Assembly (NCBI RefSeq): GCF_029889845.1
Contig: NZ_JARANV010000004.1
Span: 124,001-188,000, forward strand
Direction of reading: 5' to 3'
Length of the DNA: 64,000 nt
Origin: Halomonas sp. 25-S5
GTDB taxonomy: Bacteria; Pseudomonadota; Gammaproteobacteria; Pseudomonadales; Halomonadaceae
The notes under the pieces are model-generated. The model was given only the letters and a program-made list of their open reading frames with translations. It was not told the DNA's origin and did not search any database. Both the position numbers and the translations under genes were made by a program. This document shows positions 63,133-64,000 of the stretch, piece by piece. Each line of letters starts with the position of its first letter. Within the stretch, counting starts at the first letter, position 1.

Positions 63133-63597
63133 TCAAGTAATCACGGTGACGTCGTCGGCCTGCAGCCCCCGCTCGTTCTGGATGACGTGGTAGCGCACCT
63201 TCTGGCCCTCGGCCAGGGTGCGATGCCCCCGCCCACGGATGGCCCGGAAGTGCACGAAGACATCCTCGCCATCGTCACGGGTGATGAAGCCGTAGCCCTT
63301 GTTGACGTTGAACCACTTGACCTCGCCGATCTCGCGATCGTCGTCCTCGACCTCGGCCAGGTTGACCAGCTGGGGCGTCAGGGCGTTGACCGCCAGGGTG
63401 GCGACCAGCAGTACCAGGAAGACCGCGGCGGCGGCGGCGAAATAGACCACGGCCACGCCGCCGACCTGGAGGCTTTCAAACAGCTCACGGGACAGCACGC
63501 CGCCGGTGAGATGGACGAACAGGGCAATCAGCAGCGGGGCCGGCGCGGCCAGCAGCAGGCTGATGAGACTGCAACGAAACACGACCTTTCGATTCAT
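63133..63597 (-). CDS. Membrane-anchored cold-shock-domain protein
   Basis: A 154-residue fusion of two predicted membrane helices (about residues 9-30 and 47-71) with a C-terminal cold-shock domain (89-154). The domain has both RNA-binding motifs, KGYGFITR (RNP1) and VFVHFRAI (RNP2), and the usual start [13 protein letters not shown]. Ordinary CspA proteins are about 70 residues and cytoplasmic; here the nucleic-acid-binding domain would be held at the inner membrane. ATG 63597 matches the start of the hydrophobic region. The function is inferred only from the domain. Confidence 0.85.
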   Translation of the reverse strand: MNRKVVFRCSLISLLLAAPAPLLIALFVHLTGGVLSRELFESLQVGGVAVVYFAAAAAVFLVLLVATLAVNALTPQLVNLAEVEDDDREIGEVKWFNVNKGYGFITRDDGEDVFVHFRAIRGRGHRTLAEGQKVRYHVIQNERGLQADDVTVIT

Positions 63598-63699
63598 GGA
63601 CCTGTAAGACTCTCTTGTCGGGGGTGAAAGGAAGGAAGAAACCATCATGATCATGAAGGCGCCACGATGAACAGCGACACCCAGCGCGAGGATTCTACC

Positions 63700-63945
63700 A
63701 TGAGCACCGATACGACGCCTGCCGAGCTGGCACGGCGCTTCGAGGCCCTGGAGAGCCGTATCGCCTACCAGGAGCACTGGCTCGACACCCTGGACGCGGC
63801 CGTGGCCGGCCAGGAGCAGCGGCTGTCACGACTCGAACGCCTCAATTCGCTGATGCAGGAACGACTGCGCGACCAGCAGCGGGCGCTGCACGACAACGAC
63901 ACGACGACGCCTGGTCCCGAGGACGAGGTGCCGCCGCATTACTAG
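63700..63945 (+). CDS. slyX: SlyX family protein
   Basis: Short coiled-coil protein of unknown function, named after the gene next to slyD in E. coli. It has the helix [20 protein letters not shown] and heptad-rich [20 protein letters not shown], ending in the family tail DEVPPHY. ATG at 63700 has GAGG upstream and gives 81 residues, near family size; ATG 63667 (92 residues, AAGG upstream) is equally possible. It diverges from the cold-shock gene. The stop is adjacent to heptamer repeat copy E. Confidence 0.88.
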   Translation: MSTDTTPAELARRFEALESRIAYQEHWLDTLDAAVAGQEQRLSRLERLNSLMQERLRDQQRALHDNDTTTPGPEDEVPPHY

Positions 63946-64000
63946 CCGCTTCGCGGCAGCTGGAAGCTGGAAGCCGTAAGCCGTAAGCCGTAAGCCGTAA
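63945..64000. repeat. Heptamer repeat element, copy E (runs off the window)
   Basis: Starting on the slyX stop codon, a GC hairpin GCCGC-TTC-GCGGC (63945-63957) is followed by two GCTGGAA and four GCCGTAA units (63959-64000) that continue to the last base. A second, inverted arm would be expected to the right of the window. Confidence 0.75.

Overview
This window is a conserved, chromosomal, GC-rich stretch from a gammaproteobacterium. Gene content, gene order and protein sequences point to the Halomonadaceae (a Halomonas-like organism). The order pilM/mrcA, maeB, rpmE, priA, argS, SPOR protein, hslVU, DUF971 gene, ubiE-ubiJ-ubiB, hisE, tatABC resembles the corresponding Pseudomonas region. 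The second half carries the classic envelope and translation block rpsB-tsf-pyrH-frr-uppS-cdsA-dxr-rseP-bamA-skp-lpxD-fabZ-lpxA-lpxB-rnhB-dnaE-accA-tilS. I see no rRNA, tRNA, insertion sequence, prophage, CRISPR array or defence island. The species call rests on recognition of families and order, not on a search.

Layout: 1-5.2 kb holds the end of pilM, mrcA (PBP1A) and malic enzyme. 5.2-18.4 kb holds rpmE, the priA-argS-hslVU housekeeping block, the ubiquinone genes ubiE/ubiJ/ubiB, hisE and the Tat translocase. 18.5-25.6 kb holds elbB, hemB, ppk1 and, on the other strand, a Tat-exported PhoX phosphatase preceded by a good PhoB-type promoter. 25.6-31.9 kb (minus strand) holds a DAHP synthase with an unusual aromatic-codon leader region, then folM, fre, ubiD and rho. 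32.3-35.2 kb holds ppx convergent with and overlapping tilS. 35.3-55 kb is the long minus-strand lipid A / isoprenoid / phospholipid / outer-membrane / translation block. 55.2-64 kb holds map-glnD, the lysine/peptidoglycan genes dapC-(ArsC-like)-dapD-dapE, a membrane-anchored cold-shock-domain protein and slyX.

The coding part is ordinary; the novelty is between genes. (1) Upstream of the DAHP synthase are two untracked small ORFs with good Shine-Dalgarno sites and runs of Tyr/Trp/Phe codons (YWFGYWF and YYGYWRF), with a GC-rich terminator-like hairpin between them. This looks like a tandem aromatic-amino-acid attenuator. (2) A ~95-115 bp palindromic intergenic element occurs four times (13.3, 30.5, 36.4, 40.1 kb). 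Its stems change sequence but largely keep pairing, and its outer-stem mismatches become G-U pairs on one strand, which suggests a structured repeat or RNA. (3) A family of tandem heptamers (GCYGTAA / GCTGGAA), usually as two inverted arms, occurs five times, mostly directly after stop codons. Three consecutive GCYGTAA units place TAA in all three frames.

Many long ORFs antisense to real genes exist only because of the high GC content and were left out.
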